A DNA stretch of 64,000 nucleotides from Coleophoma eucalyptorum. Lineage: Eukaryota; Ascomycota; Leotiomycetes; Helotiales; Dermateaceae. Made by a program: the position numbers and the translations under genes. Location: NCBI GenBank assembly GCA_026120035.1, contig JALRME010000004.1, forward strand, positions 248,001-312,000, in the 5' to 3' direction. The notes below the pieces were generated by a model. It did no database searches. It was not told the DNA's origin and saw only the letters and a program-made list of their open reading frames with translations. Shown one piece after another: positions 11,498 through 23,786 of the stretch; position 1 is the first letter of the stretch; each line of letters opens with the position of its first letter.

Positions 11498-11504
11498 TTT
11501 TTTT
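11498..11504 (+). terminator. RNA polymerase III terminator, seven T
   Basis: T7 run 18 nt after the tRNA discriminator base, the usual Pol III stop signal. It supports transcription of the tRNA gene by Pol III. Confidence 0.7.
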
Positions 11505-11751
11505 GCCATTTGGTCCAATTTTCATTTTTTGGGGGGGGGAATAATTTTTTTGCTTCCCATGTTGTATTATTTTTTACAGATGAAAAATCTAACAGTAATC
11601 TATATATCTGGCCATTAAATGTTTTATTGTGCTAAAAGCTAAAGACAAACTACTTAGAAAGGGGCACTACATGATAGTTTTGTGTTGCCAAGAATATTGT
11701 AGGAGGGGGGGGGGTAACTAATACAAGGTTGGTAACATTAAGGTTACTTCT

Positions 11752-12880
11752 TTATCCTACTTTCTCCACCGGAGTCTTACCCTTGTTCTTCTTCACTCGG
11801 CCACCCTTCTTCTTTTTCTTCCTTTCTTCCACCTTAACCCACGTACCATTCTGTTTATCGAGCCACTCGCGCATGCCTAAGACGCCGACCACCCTCCCCT
11901 CCCGCGTGACGCCGGTCTCTAAATCGAGAGCAGACCCATCGCCGGTGGCCAGCATGGCCAGGAAGCGACCCAGCTCCTGCGTACGCACAATGTAGTGCTT
12001 GTACTTCCAGCGCAGGACAGGCAGGATGCAGGCGATGAAGCGCTTGGGGAGGGGCAGGGGCCGCTTGATGTAGGGCTGGAGCGACGGGTGGAAGGCGTAG
12101 TCGATGACGGCTGGGCGCACAATATAGGGCTGGAAGGTTGGATTGGTGGCTTGCAGGGCCAGAATCCCCTCTTCCGCCTCGCCTTTGATCCGGTAGACAA
12201 AGGGCCGTCGCTTGGGTGGGTACTCGTCAATGCCATCATCTGTAAAGCGAAAAACGCAAAGGAAAACACGGGTTAGCGAGGGTGGGAGCGAGAGTGAGCC
12301 GAAACTAGGCGAGCCGATCCTAACGGGCCGGGGCAGGGCGGAGTGGGGTGGGAGCGGGACGGGACGTACGCGATATGTAGATGAACTTGAAGTTCGGGTG
12401 TAGTGTTTGGAAAGCGGCGGCGGCGGCGATGGGGAAATCACGCGTTGCTTTAGCAAACTCTCTTCGGGGGAGGACAGAAAATATTAGCCTGCCTTCCTTT
12501 CCACTAGCCTTTCCTCGCTCTAGTGGATTTATCTTCGCACACTGGTGGCCATGGTAAAATAGTGAAAGAAAACCGAAGGAAAATACTCCAAAACTCGAGA
12601 AAAGTCAACTCGGCTAGACGACGTACTTTTTTCCCACCGCGATAACACTCGGCCCGATGGCCCAGACACAGGCTTCGGCGCCGCGGATCTGCTTGAGCGT
12701 AGCGGGTGCGTAGAACCCATCGCCCGTACAGATGATGACGACGGCCTTCGCATGACCCTCAGCCTGCTTGACGGGGCTACGACTTAGGATGGAGATGTGG
12801 GTGAAGGCAGGGTCGTTGAGCAAGTGATCGAGACAGGCAGCCCCAACCAGGCCTGTTGCGCCAGTAAGGAGAATGTGCAT
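11752..12880 (-). CDS. NAD(P)-binding Rossmann-fold protein (atypical short-chain dehydrogenase / epimerase-like)
   Basis: Exons 12880-12627, 12461-12370 and 12239-11752 give 277 residues; introns are 165 and 130 nt, longer than elsewhere here. The N-terminus MHILLTGATGLVGAACL carries the GxTGxxG nucleotide-binding loop, followed by a second strand ISILSRSP and AEACVWAIGPS. The middle FKFIYIS and the stretch RIKGEAEEGILAL follow the HTATIP2-like NAD(P)-binding family (the Lys in RIKG takes the place of the catalytic YxxxK region). The C-terminus is a Lys-rich tail, which I do not recognise as part of the family. It is convergent with the tRNA and divergent from the ABC transporter. Substrate unknown; probably not a pathway gene. 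Confidence 0.75.
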
Positions 12881-13078
12881 GGTAAGAAGAAGTTCTTAAT
12901 TTCGTGATGGATAATTCTTGGGGGAGGGGGGGGGGGTCGGAAATTCAGAAAAGATGAAGTGAGGAGGACAAGAAAAAAGATCCCTAGAGAACTGGAGAGA
13001 AACAATAGAGCGAGAGTCAGATACCGAAGCCAAGGCGAAGAACTGAACAAAAGGTAGGAGAAATGCATATTCCACTCT

Positions 13079-13117
13079 CATTCATTCTCATTCATTCATT
13101 CATTCATTCATTCATTT
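13079..13117. repeat. (CATT)n microsatellite
   Basis: About eight CATT units in tandem, in the shared 5' region of the NAD(P)-binding gene and the ABC transporter. Confidence 0.85.
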
Positions 13118-13629
13118 TATTTTGGACGATTTCCTAAACCCAGCCAACCAGAATTAGACCAGGACACACGAGTGATGAGCTAATAAGAATAACGGCATAG
13201 CTGACTGTCCACGAGGCTGACGGCTGACGCTACAACCTGCCTTCTCCAGGTTGGTTGCAGCTGCGCATTGATCGGATGATCACGGGAATCTATGATGGGC
13301 TCGGTAATCTGCTTAGGTTAAGCATCCCTGACGCCCTGCGCTCCTGGCTTACTCGTCTACAGTAGTACCAAACGGAGGCTGGACAAGCACTGTGGCGCTG
13401 TCGGGGCCGTCTCCGGATCACCGTCGCTTAGCTTGGTTTGCAATTTAGGGTTCAGACGGGGTGACAACAGGCGGACGGTTAGCAGCCGACAGAGGGACAG
13501 CGAGGGCGGGTAGCAGAGTTAAACAGGGGGAAGCTAGGCTGCACCTCCCCCACAGTTCACTGTTGTTGTGTGCCAGTCCTCAGCTCTGGCCTCAGCCCTG
13601 CCTTGTCTCGCCGGTCTCTTCTGGTCTCC

Positions 13630-13653
13630 CTTCTGTGTCCGTCTCTCTGTCCG

Positions 13654-13691
<38 letters not shown>

Positions 13692-13760
13692 ACTCACTCA
13701 CTCACTCACCCACTCACTCACCCACTCGGTCATACGTCAAGCAGCAGCAGCAGCAGCAGC
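13630..13760. repeat. compound microsatellite (CT)n-(CACT)n-(GCA)n
   Basis: CT-rich run, then CACT units with a few CACC variants to about 13732, then seven GCA units at 13741-13760. It lies in the likely 5' untranslated leader or promoter of the transporter. Confidence 0.85.
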
Positions 13761-14142
13761 GGAGCAGTGAAGCCATACATGTCGGTCGCCTTTACGCTCT
13801 TGTGACCGACGCCTACCCGTCTACCTACTTGCCTGTTTGTCTACCGGCTTGGCTACCTCCCTGACTACCTACCTGACTACCAATCTCTCTGCCCACCTAC
13901 GTGCACTCCTGGTCACGCTTTCGCTCTGTCCTCAGTCGTCCTCGTCCTTGTACTCTTCCTCTTCCTTCGTCCCTTTACCTGCTCCTTTCTTCCTCTCCTC
14001 TTCTCTCCTTCTCTTCTCCTCTCCTCTTCGCCTCTTCTCGTCCTCGCTCCTCCACCCTCACCTAACCTGCCACACGCACACACGCATGCACGCACACCGC
14101 ACCGCACCGTAGACTACTCAGTAATGCACCGCCGCCGAAACC

Positions 14143-17100
14143 ATGTCCCCATCTCTGCCGGCGCCATGTCCGCCCTCCATCGACCATAGCTTCGGCCCCT
14201 GGGCCGGCCCACAATGTCGTGGCGGCTTCGACTTCACTTTGCTCTTTGAGGAGAGCATTTTAGCCATTCCCTTGCTGTGCTTCTTTCTGTTAGTGCTGCC
14301 CTTTCGACTCGCACGACTCCACACTGCGACACCCAAGGTCGTCTCAAGCCCGTTAAAGCTGTACAAAGTGGTATTTCTCAACTCCCTCGCTCTGCTTCGT
14401 TCTCTTTTCCAAATTCTAACGTAAGCCGTTTTGGTCTCGCCATAGAATGCTACCATTTGCCTGGCAGCCTTCCAACTAGCGCTGCTCGTGCTGTGGTCCG
14501 TCCGGTCCCACTCCAGCAACGATGACTTCCCGAGCACACGCGCTACCATCCCCACAGCCGCGCTTTCGTTTGTTGCAGCGCTAGGCTTCATTACGCTTTC
14601 ATGGCACGAACATGTACGTTCGGTGCGACCGGCCTTCATCTTGGATATTTATTTATTCCTGTCCCTCCTCTTCGATGCTCCTCGTGCGCGCACCCTCTGG
14701 ATGCTCCATGGGTTCCCCAATCGCGACATTCCCATCCTCTTCATCTGCTCCATCGTTATCCGCTGTATCTTGGTCATTCTCGAGTCGACCGAGAAGCGCA
14801 GCATCTTGGTACAGCCCTATGCTGCCTATCCTCGAGAAGCCCTTAGTGGCACCTTTAGTCGTAGCGTATTCTTTTGGTTGAGTGAGCTGTTTTGGAATGG
14901 CTATAAGAGGGTGTTGACCCTCGTTGACTTGTTCCCGCTTGACAACGAACTGCGTACTGAGCGCTTGCAAGCCTCCTTCCGTGATGCTTGGGACCGTGGT
15001 AGGTTGTTTCCTCCCTCCCCCCTCGCTCTCCTGTGTCTGGGCATGAGACCAAGATTGAATCTGAACCTTCACAGTCCCCGATCAGAAGAAACCCGGCGCG
15101 CTCATGTACTGCTGGATAGGGGTGCAAAAATGGGATATTCTAGCCGCTGTCTTTCCAAGGCTCTGCTTGATTGGCTTTACTTTTGCCCAACCATTTATGG
15201 TCACCCAGGCCATTATTCTTGCAGGTGCACCATCGTACCAGACCTACAATAATATTGGCTATGGCTTGATGGGTGCATATGTTTTTGTCTATGTGGGTAT
15301 TGCGGTACGTAGCACCCGAGCTTGGTGATAGGTACGAGTAGCCACTGACATGCTTACCTAGATTGCTAATGGTCGCTATGAATATAAGATGTACCGCGCA
15401 TCCATTAAGATGCGGGGCGCCATCATACCCTGTATCTTCCGGAAGACTCTGCTCATAAAGTCATCGGATGTCAGTTCGGCCGATGCGCTCACTCTGATCA
15501 GCACCGACATCGAGACGATAATCAATGGTATTGTGCAGATGCATGAGATCTGGGGCGGGCTGATCGAGATTGCCCTCGCCATCTATCTGCTATATCGACA
15601 GCTGGGTGCAGCTAGCGCCATTCCCATCTGCTTCTCGTTTGGTAAGCTCCCATTCCCTTCTGCTCTTGCCCTGCAGCCCTAACTCGGAGATCTTGGTATA
15701 GCCGTAATGGTGGGTACTATTGTTTTGGCCGTTTCTGTCGGAAAGAGTCAAGCTGCTTGGATCTTGGCCTCGCAGCAGCGAGTAGCTAACACTTCCAATA
15801 CGTTGGGCAGCATGAAATGGCTCCGAATATCTGGTCTGAATAACGCATCATTCTCCATCATCCGGAAGCTGAGGGAGCATGAGCTCAAGGTATCAAGGAA
15901 ATTCCGAATCCTGATCATTTGGGCCGTTGTCTTTTGTAAATATGCCCTACCCCCGGCCTGCGCTCGCCCATCAATATACTGATTTACACATAGCAACATG
16001 CACTCCTATCATCAGCCCGGTACTCACTTTCATAACTTTTGCAGCTCTTGCATTGAAAAACCACAGTACCTTGACCATTTCCAGAGTGTTTACGTCATTA
16101 TCGATCTTTGCCCTCCTCAATAAACCCCTCACTATTATTATAATAGCTCTTCCAACCATTGGAGGTTCCGTGGCATCCTTTGCCAGAGTCCAAGACTATT
16201 TGAATATGGAAGAACGCGAGGATGTAACCCAGATCGAGCATCACCCCCACACCCTTGAAGCAGAGGGGCTTCAGTCGAAACAACCCCTCGAGTCTCCAAA
16301 GCCAGCCTCCCCCACAAACTCCAAGCCTTTGTCGAGTAACTCACACAAGTCTCTCCCGGACAATATGGAAGCATCAAAATCGGGTTATAACAGTTTTGAG
16401 ATGCAACAAACACGCAGGAGGAGCAGTACAATCGCAGCTCCGGAAAATGAACTTATTTTAACTATGAAGGGTAGATTCACCTGGCCGGAGAGCACCAAAC
16501 CTATAATCGATATTGAGCAGCTTTCTATCCGTCGGAAGACTTTTGCCATCATTCTTGGACCAGTTGGATGTGGGAAGACGACCTTATTGAAATGCCTTCT
16601 GGCGGAGATGTCGGGATTTGAAGGTACCCTTGTTACCTCATACACTGGTGTCGCATTCTGTGACCAGAGTCCATGGATACCCAATCTAACGGTGCGAGAA
16701 TTGATAACCGGCCCTTCAGATTATGACAAGAAGTGGTTTGATGTGGTTGTGCGCGCATGTGCCCTCGAGAAGGACCTGCAGCAGTGGCCCGAAGGAGATG
16801 CTTCGGCTACTGGTAGCAAAGGCGTCTCTCTTAGTGGAGGTCAAAAGCAACGTCTAGCGATTGCACGAGCGGTATATTCCAGAAAGGAGCTTCTAATATT
16901 TGATGACGTCTTCAGTGGATTGGATTCGCGCACCGAAGATGCTGTCTTCCACAATCTCTTGGGTAAAGACGGCCTTCTTCGCCGGGCAGACATGACCGTG
17001 GTCATAACTTCTTCAAATGGTATGTTCACATCTTAGAATCACTCTCCACCTCTAAAAGAGAGTAATTGGAACTGACATGGCCTAGCTCACCGCATCTCGT

Positions 17101-19421
17101 ATGCGGATTATGTGGTTATACTAGCGGAAAATGGCACTATTGCAGAACAAGGCACCGCCAACGAAGTTAATGCCAGCCCAGAATGTTACTCAACTAATAC
17201 ACCGGAGACCACTGAGAGGGATCCTAAAACCACGGGACCAAAAATGCAGGAGCCTGGTATTGTCGGGAACTCACTTCAGAGCACGCTCACATTACCCACG
17301 GGTGAGACCCAGGCAGATATGCATCGTCGAACAGGAGACTCCACCGTTTACAAATTCTATGTTAAATCGGCCGGCTGGCAAGCGCCTACTATCTTCGTCG
17401 CCTTTATGGCAGTCTTTGCCTTCTGCGATTCCTTTCCGAGTAAGCTCCAGTTTATCATTCCGACCCAGCGTCATATAGCTGATAATGATAGATCTGTGGC
17501 TCAAATGGTGGGCAGAAGCCAATGCCAAAGCTCCAAATGAACAACTCGGGAAATGGCTTGGTGTTTACTCCGCTCTGGCAGTAGGAGCCATAATTAGTCT
17601 TCTTATAGGCGCTTGGTATATATGCACTCCCGTGATCAACACTTGGCGATTTCTAACATCTTGTCAGGCAACTTTTCATCGTAACAATCACCAACTCGGG
17701 TATCTACTTCCACAACCTTCTCGTCGATACTGTCTCGAGGTAGGTTGACATAAATTCGTAGATATATTTACTGACCAATTAGAGCACCTATGAGTTTGTT
17801 TACCATGGTGGATATTGGAGTAACGGTGAATCGGTGTGTGAACCTGAATTGGTTTCAAATGGTTTACTGACAGGAGATATTCCAGGTTTTCACAAGATCT
17901 ACAGCTCATCGATATGGAATTGCCTATCGCGGCACTGGGTGTCTCTATTGGTACGTGACTTGTGTGCTCTTTTACTTGAGTCCTCCCTGACTGTATTATA
18001 GCCTTGGCATTTTGTATCGCACAGGCTGTGTTGATTTCCATCGCGTCAAAATACTTTGCTATCGTACTTCCCTTTGTCGTCTTCCTCTTCTACATAATCC
18101 AGCACTTCTACTTGCGCACGTCCCGACAAATGCGTTTCCTCGATATTGAATACAAAGCCCCGCTATACTCGCAACTCATTGAGATGCTCAACGGGTTGGT
18201 CACGATTCGAGCATTTAAATGGGAACACGACTCAGAGCTCAAGAGCTGGAGAATTTTAGATGATTCTCAACGACCTGCATATCTGTTATACTGTCTTCAA
18301 AGATGGCTAGTATTCTCAGTCGATTTAGTTATTGCAGGCATGGCATTTATCTTGATCACGATGACCACAACACTGCGCGAACAAATTGGCCCTGGATATA
18401 TGGGTATCGCCCTTGTTAATATCATAGCATTTGGAGCGACCATGAAAGGTATGATCACTTCGTGGGTATCCTTAGAAGTCAGCATCGGCGCTGTAGCTCG
18501 TATCAAAAACTTTGCTGCGGATATTAAACCCGAAGGGTATGATTCGAAAGGGCTACAAAGTACTTTATCCATATCTGATGAGTGGCCCACGATGGGAAAC
18601 ATCGAGATTCAAGACATCACCGCCTCTTACACGTAAGTACATAGTCTTCTTGGGTTAAAACTTTAACTCACGCTAACTCTTATAGGACATCGGCTTCCGT
18701 TCTGAAAAATCTCTCATTGTCTATCAAAGCAGGCGAGAGGGTTGGCATTTGCGGACGAACGGGCAGTGGAAAATCCTCCCTCATTCTCTGCCTCTTCCGT
18801 ATGCTTGACATAGACGCTGGTAGCATTCTCATTGATGGGGTAGACCTAAAAACTATTCCTCATTCAGTTATCCGTGAGCGACTCGTCGCTGTCCCACAGG
18901 AGGTCTACATCTTTGACGGCACTGTCCGTCTCAATGCTGATCCAAGCTCCAATATTCCAGATAAAGAAATCATCTCAGCACTGGAGAAAGTCCAGCTCTG
19001 GCCTACCATCGTACAACGCGGTGGTCTTGATGCGGTCATTGATGACCATTTCTTCTCACAAGGCCAATCTCAACTCTTCGCTTTGGCGCGGGCGATGCTC
19101 AGGCGGGCCAATATTCTTGTCCTTGACGAGGCAACATCAAGTTTAGATTCCACAACGGCCGCTATTATTGACGATGTCGTCATGACAACTTTCAAGGAAT
19201 GCACAGTTCTTGCAATAGCACATAAACTTGAAGCGATAGAGGAATATGACAAGGTGGCTGTGCTAGATAGGGGACGATTAGTTGAATTCGGTGTTCCAAA
19301 GGAGCTCCTCCGCCAAGAAGATAGTGAATTTTGCCATTTGGTGAAAGGAGGCCGCACGGATCCTGGAAACCACATCGCGGCAACGAAGAATAGACAGGAC
19401 AAGGGCAAGGATACCACTTAG
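14143..19421 (+). CDS. ABC transporter, ABC-C (MRP-like) family, full length
   Basis: ATP-driven exporter, TMD0-TMD1-NBD1-TMD2-NBD2, about 1526 residues in 13 exons: 14143-14367 (or 14370), 14446-14998, 15075-15304, 15362-15641, 15702-15935, 15994-17019, 17086-17439, 17492-17615, 17668-17739, 17783-17833, 17886-17950, 18002-18632, 18686-19421. The N-terminus IDHSFGPWAGPQCRGGFDFT is typical of fungal ABC-C proteins. NBD1: Walker A GPVGCGKTT, signature VSLSGGQKQR, Walker B LLIFDDVFSGLD, with Asp in place of the catalytic Glu. NBD2: Walker A GRTGSGKSS, degenerate signature FFSQGQSQL, Walker B ILVLDEATSSLD with intact Glu. So only one ATP site should hydrolyse, common in this family. A divergent linker rich in Pro/Ser lies before NBD1. 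Export of the cluster peptide is possible but not shown. Confidence 0.95.
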
Positions 19422-19883
19422 ACATTTACAGTAGGTCTGATAATGTATCTGGAAGCTAGTTATCATGTTGATTAATCTGCGGTCTCAGCGTTTCGTATAA
19501 ATGAAAGTCTTCCAAAAGTCCATCGTAGGAACTTCTGGATGGTAGATAGTTCTGATAATGTAATAATGCCTTTCTCTCGCGTATTGATATAGGGGAGATA
19601 ACTATGCATGATGGATGCTCTAAGTATCATCAAGTTTCTGGAATGTTCGGCTTTGGTACTAGAACGCCTCATCTTGGCTATATATGGCAAGAGTTGAGAA
19701 CGTTGGACTTTGAAGACGCACTCATCATAAGTTAAGTTAAGGAAAGTTTTGGAGGATCTACTCTTAAGTAGTAGAGATAATACGCATCGCTGTGAATATT
19801 GCTGTCGCTCAAAATCTTCAATCTCCACCCCTATCCTATTGCGTCTTCTCATCATCATCATCGTCATCTTCGTCACTATCATC
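19422..19883. other. convergent intergenic region
   Basis: 3' flanks of the ABC transporter (+) and the PLAC8 gene (-). No gene seen. A CAT/CGT-rich simple stretch occurs at about 19848-19875. Confidence 0.6.
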
Positions 19884-20632
19884 TCAACTCTCCTGTGGCT
19901 CGGCTACCATGGCCATATTGTCAGGGTGTGGCTGGTATCCCATACTAGCCTGGTACATAGGCAGCCCCTGCTGCTGCTCGAGGTCCAGGTGCTCGAGTTC
20001 CTTCTCCACCTGCATCAACTCGCAGCAGGGGCAGCACCCAGCAGCGAGGATGGTCTTGACAGTGCTCCCTTCAAATCCTAGCCCGATGCCAAATTAGACC
20101 AGAAAAATGTTCAACACCTACAGAAGAAAAATTCCTCCCCTTTTGCCTTCAACTTTTTCTCCATCTCGTGAAGTGGGAGTGAGAAGAAAGGATAAACGTA
20201 CCATATTTCGCGCGCATGTTCTCGCGGTGAATCATCTGTAGTATCGGCCCACAGAATCCGCACGCTGTCAAGCAGCAGTATCCTGCGCACCACCCGTTGC
20301 AGGAGCTGTACTCGCTCCCGGGCTCGCCGTTGAGCCGGTGGTGGATGTGACCCGAGACCAGGCAGGGGCAGAAGGTTGCCTTCAGACATATGGAGAGAAG
20401 AGAAAGGTTAGTTTTGGGTTTTCCTGGGGAGAGTTTTTAAAAAAATTTATTTTAATTTTTTTTGCGCGTTTTCTGGATGGGGGGTGGATGGGATGGATGG
20501 TTGGGGGAGGAGGGGAAAAGGTGAGGTGAGGATGGAATCGGTTAAGCGAGCTGTCCCTTACAGAGGAAATGGCGAGAAGCAGGACCAGAATGGTGCAGTC
20601 CATGATCGCTGCTGTCTTCCTGGGGTAGCCAT
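19884..20632 (-). CDS. PLAC8 family cysteine-rich protein
   Basis: Small membrane-associated Cys-rich protein, about 150 residues. Exon 1 (20632-20562) encodes MATPGRQQRSWTAPFWSCFSPF, exon 2 (about 20389-20202) LKATFCPCLVSGHIHHRLNG and CNGWCAGYCCLTACGFCG, exon 3 (20077-19884) TILAAGCCPCCELMQVEKE. This is the PLAC8 pattern: two Cys-rich hydrophobic segments and a CCPCC near the C-terminus. Intron 2 (20201-20078) is a clean GT-AG. The exon 1/2 junction is not clean: the donor GTAAGG fits, but the frame needs exon 2 to begin at 20389, where the preceding bases are AT, not AG. A one-base error or a non-standard acceptor is possible. Family members act in cell size, metal handling or calcium influx; no link to the cluster is evident. 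Confidence 0.75.
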
Positions 20633-23600
20633 CTTCAAATGTGGTCTTATTGGCTGGCTGACTGGCTGACCAGTGCTTTGTTGAGTGGAGTGATGGAGAT
20701 CGATTGAGTGTGTGGGAGGGTGAGTGAATAGTCGTGTGGAAGCGGGTATCGGAAGATGGCGTAGTAGTGCGGTATAGAAGGTACAGAAGTAAGTCTAGAA
20801 ATGGAGAGAGAGAGAAGAGAGAGAAAAAAGAGATGGAGGGACAGGAAAGACGAAGGCGGGAAAGAGTAAGAGGGTCAGAAAAGTAGGTTTATAGATAAAA
20901 TCCTCTTGTAAGGCTGGTAGAATATGCGTAAATAGCTAACTAGTTGTTACTGAGGTAATTTAACGCAGTATATATATACAGAATGAACTAGGTAAGATTG
21001 AAAACCAAATTAAAAATGCTTTTGTTATATCTCACAGTCATCTAACACTCAGACCTATGGCTCTGATAATATAAGCGATGAATTCTTTTTTTCTATTGAC
21101 GCTGATAAAATAAAGCCCTTCAAGCGTATCAGTTTATAAAAATGTTGAATTTATTTACTGGTATGATCTCGAGTATTATTTTGCTTTAACTTCATTGATA
21201 CATTTTAGCTTAGTTCTTTCTTTGTGTCGTGCCCCCAAATCCACATCTTTGCAAGAATACCATCTGCCTATGGCTATGTTGTAGGGTTTACTATCAGTAA
21301 ATCATCAAGGAGGCATTGCTTGTCTACACAAGGTTGATATAGCTAAGCTCCGGGCTAATTTCAAGTTTGTCTGGATTATTTGTGGGGTAGGCAATCGAAC
21401 AAGGGGGGACGGTAAAGTAAGTAAATAGGGTAGCTTAACGTAGCCATGATCCTCATTTGTGCCGGGTTCTTGGTATGTTTGCGATTCCTTTTTCATCAAT
21501 CGTGTTCTCTTCTGCTTTCCCCTTTTCGTCCATGCCAATTGCTTATTAGCTGTGTGAAATGTGTTTGCAGAAATTGCTTGGCAGATGTGTAGGTCTATAC
21601 GGGATGCCTGTTGTGTAGTTCCTGATTCCCTATTTTGCAAACTTTCTTTACCTTGAGACACACCATGAGCGCCTTCTTTGAATGGCAAATAAGTTGGAAA
21701 GACAAATGTACCTTAGAAGAACTAAGACCTGCTACTAAAAGAGTTTCCAATATTCTCCAGCCCTAAAACTGACATTGACATAACGTTCCGTGGTTTATAT
21801 CTTTCAAACTCTAATACCTCGATGATCGGAGGTACCTCCTCAGCTGCAGTTCTACAAGTTCTATAGTACTCAATAAATGATACTTTTGTTTTGCATATCA
21901 GTTACAGCACGCGGAAGATATTCAGCACCGGTCTTCAAACGATTTTGATTTGGCTGACGGTTGATAGGTCATCACCGGCCCCTTGTTACTGAGCCACGCA
22001 TTGATCGGTGAGGTAAGCTCGGCGACCATGCGTTAGAACCTGCCAGCCTGCGGACTACGGTGCCAAGCATACTTTTATTTACGCTACAAAGAGACAAAGG
22101 GGTCGCTGCCGAGGAGAGCACGTAATGGGAAAAATCAAAGCAAATTTTAGAGTCGAGAGTGGCACGCGGGAGCAACGGTAAGTAGCCTCCGAAAAACCAA
22201 CCATTTCCTGAGCACGAAAAGCGATGCGGCCATCTATAGCCAATGGCAAATTCGAATCAAGTAAGGAGATGGAATGGAGTAAGGAGGTTGAATTGAGTAA
22301 AGTAGGAGTAAGACCGCTGACTGTTGGCACTAACTCAAATCGCGGTATAAAGCCAGACAGCCTTTTTAATTTTGGTTGGGCTGTCGGAATAAGACCCTGA
22401 GAAGTATGAATTTAAGTTTGGCCGCTGTCATATCACGCAATTGTAAGCAGCTTTCGTGAACAATGTCTGAAAACAATGTCTTAGAACCGGCGGGGTATTT
22501 CGGGTAAGGCTCTGACTGACTACTTTGAAAATCAGCCCCGAAACCTCTCTTTACGTAGCACTACAGTATCCTTGTCACATGAAGTACCTACTCAATTTAT
22601 CTCCGCTCTGAGCTACGGTACCCTTTTTGCTTCTTCAGAGCTAATGGAATTGCTTTTTTGGAGGGGATGGGCGCTCTATGGTGGCTAAGGCTATCCCGTT
22701 GTCATTCTAAGAACTCAACCTCGCAGCGAAAATAACAACCAGCTAGTTCAGACGGCTGTCTCTCTGGGTTCTGCAGTGTATATAAGCGCTTGCACCTAAT
22801 GCGGTGTTATACTCCCCTTCCCCACCGCACCGCGCATAGAGCCTGTCGAAAATCATGTCAGGAAAATGAAAGAAAGCGCAATATGTGACAACAGAAAGAA
22901 AGGGCGAGGTTAAAAGTTGGCTGCCCCGATACTTACGGAACATAAGCCATTTTATAAGATAATATCAAGCAATTGTTACGAGAATATCGAAGGTACTCGA
23001 AGGTACATGTGCATACTGTCGATCTAATCTTATTGTATGCTTATTATGGTCAATATGCCACAGTACATCGAAATCTGCTCGCTAAAAAGTAAGTGATCGT
23101 TGCAAACCCAACTACTTGCCAAATATATCTCCTAAGGCTATGCGCTTCCCCAAAAGACGATCTCCCAGAAATCAGGTTTGTTTTTACTGGGTTGCATAAG
23201 CGTCTGGATGTGCTTTGTACTCTGTCCACTAAGCTCCTCGCCTGTGCTGCTCGCCGTGCATTCCTCCCATGGGGCAGTACTACACCTGCAGTGCAGTCCC
23301 TTACTTTACTCGAGTCTTGTTTCCGGTACTGTGCCTCGACTGCTTAGTTTGATTCAGCTGAGTGAGGTAGATGCGCTTTGCAACATACGTACAGAATATG
23401 TGTAGAATAGAGAGTACTTGCACGCCTGTAGCCGCTGTATACGTAATGGATGTCTTATATAGAAAGTATTTATATCCAAATATCTGAACACCAAGGGCCG
23501 TCTCTCACGTGTTTCAAAACTAGCACATTCTCTCGTCTACTGACCTCGTATTCTGGGTGCGATCAGACCCTGTACATGCACGCCCTTCCCGCTCTTGATT

Positions 23601-23786
23601 ATGAAGCATATCGATACAACGATTCACCATTCTTCCCAACTGTGCTGCTGGAATCCGCCTTGAGCAGCACAAGAGCAGCATGGTCGCCGTAGTGGCATAT
23701 GAGTTGTCATTCCGCCTTACTGTAGTATTGTCGGCGGTAAACGTTGTTAGGAGTGCCCACAAGTTTGGAAGCTGCCAAACACGAAG
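20633..23786. other. 3.1 kb without recognisable gene
   Basis: Only short open frames in all six frames, none with recognisable motifs or joinable exons. Bases 20800-20850 are purine-rich, 20900-21300 AT-rich. It separates the transporter/PLAC8 block from the bZIP-ligase-NRPS block. A decayed gene or a non-coding RNA cannot be excluded. Confidence 0.5.

Larger units (their letters stand above)
12881..14142. other. intergenic region with simple repeats, 5' side of ABC transporter
   Basis: No gene seen. It holds several low-complexity tracts: a G-rich run near 12920-12936, CATT repeats at about 13079-13117, CT/CACT repeats at about 13630-13732, GCA repeats at 13741-13760, and a long pyrimidine tract around 13910-14060 just before the transporter start. 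Open frames across these tracts are composition artefacts. Confidence 0.6.

Noticed and set aside
13079..13117. Repeat array as possible CRISPR-like element
   Set aside because: It is a plain 4-bp microsatellite without spacers, in a fungal genome.
13461..14112. Several overlapping open frames of 80-110 residues
   Set aside because: They are translations of CT, CACT and GCA simple repeats and pyrimidine tracts; no conserved sequence.
21305..21688. 127-residue minus-strand frame in the empty region
   Set aside because: No recognisable domain, no neighbouring exons, ordinary length for chance in this composition.
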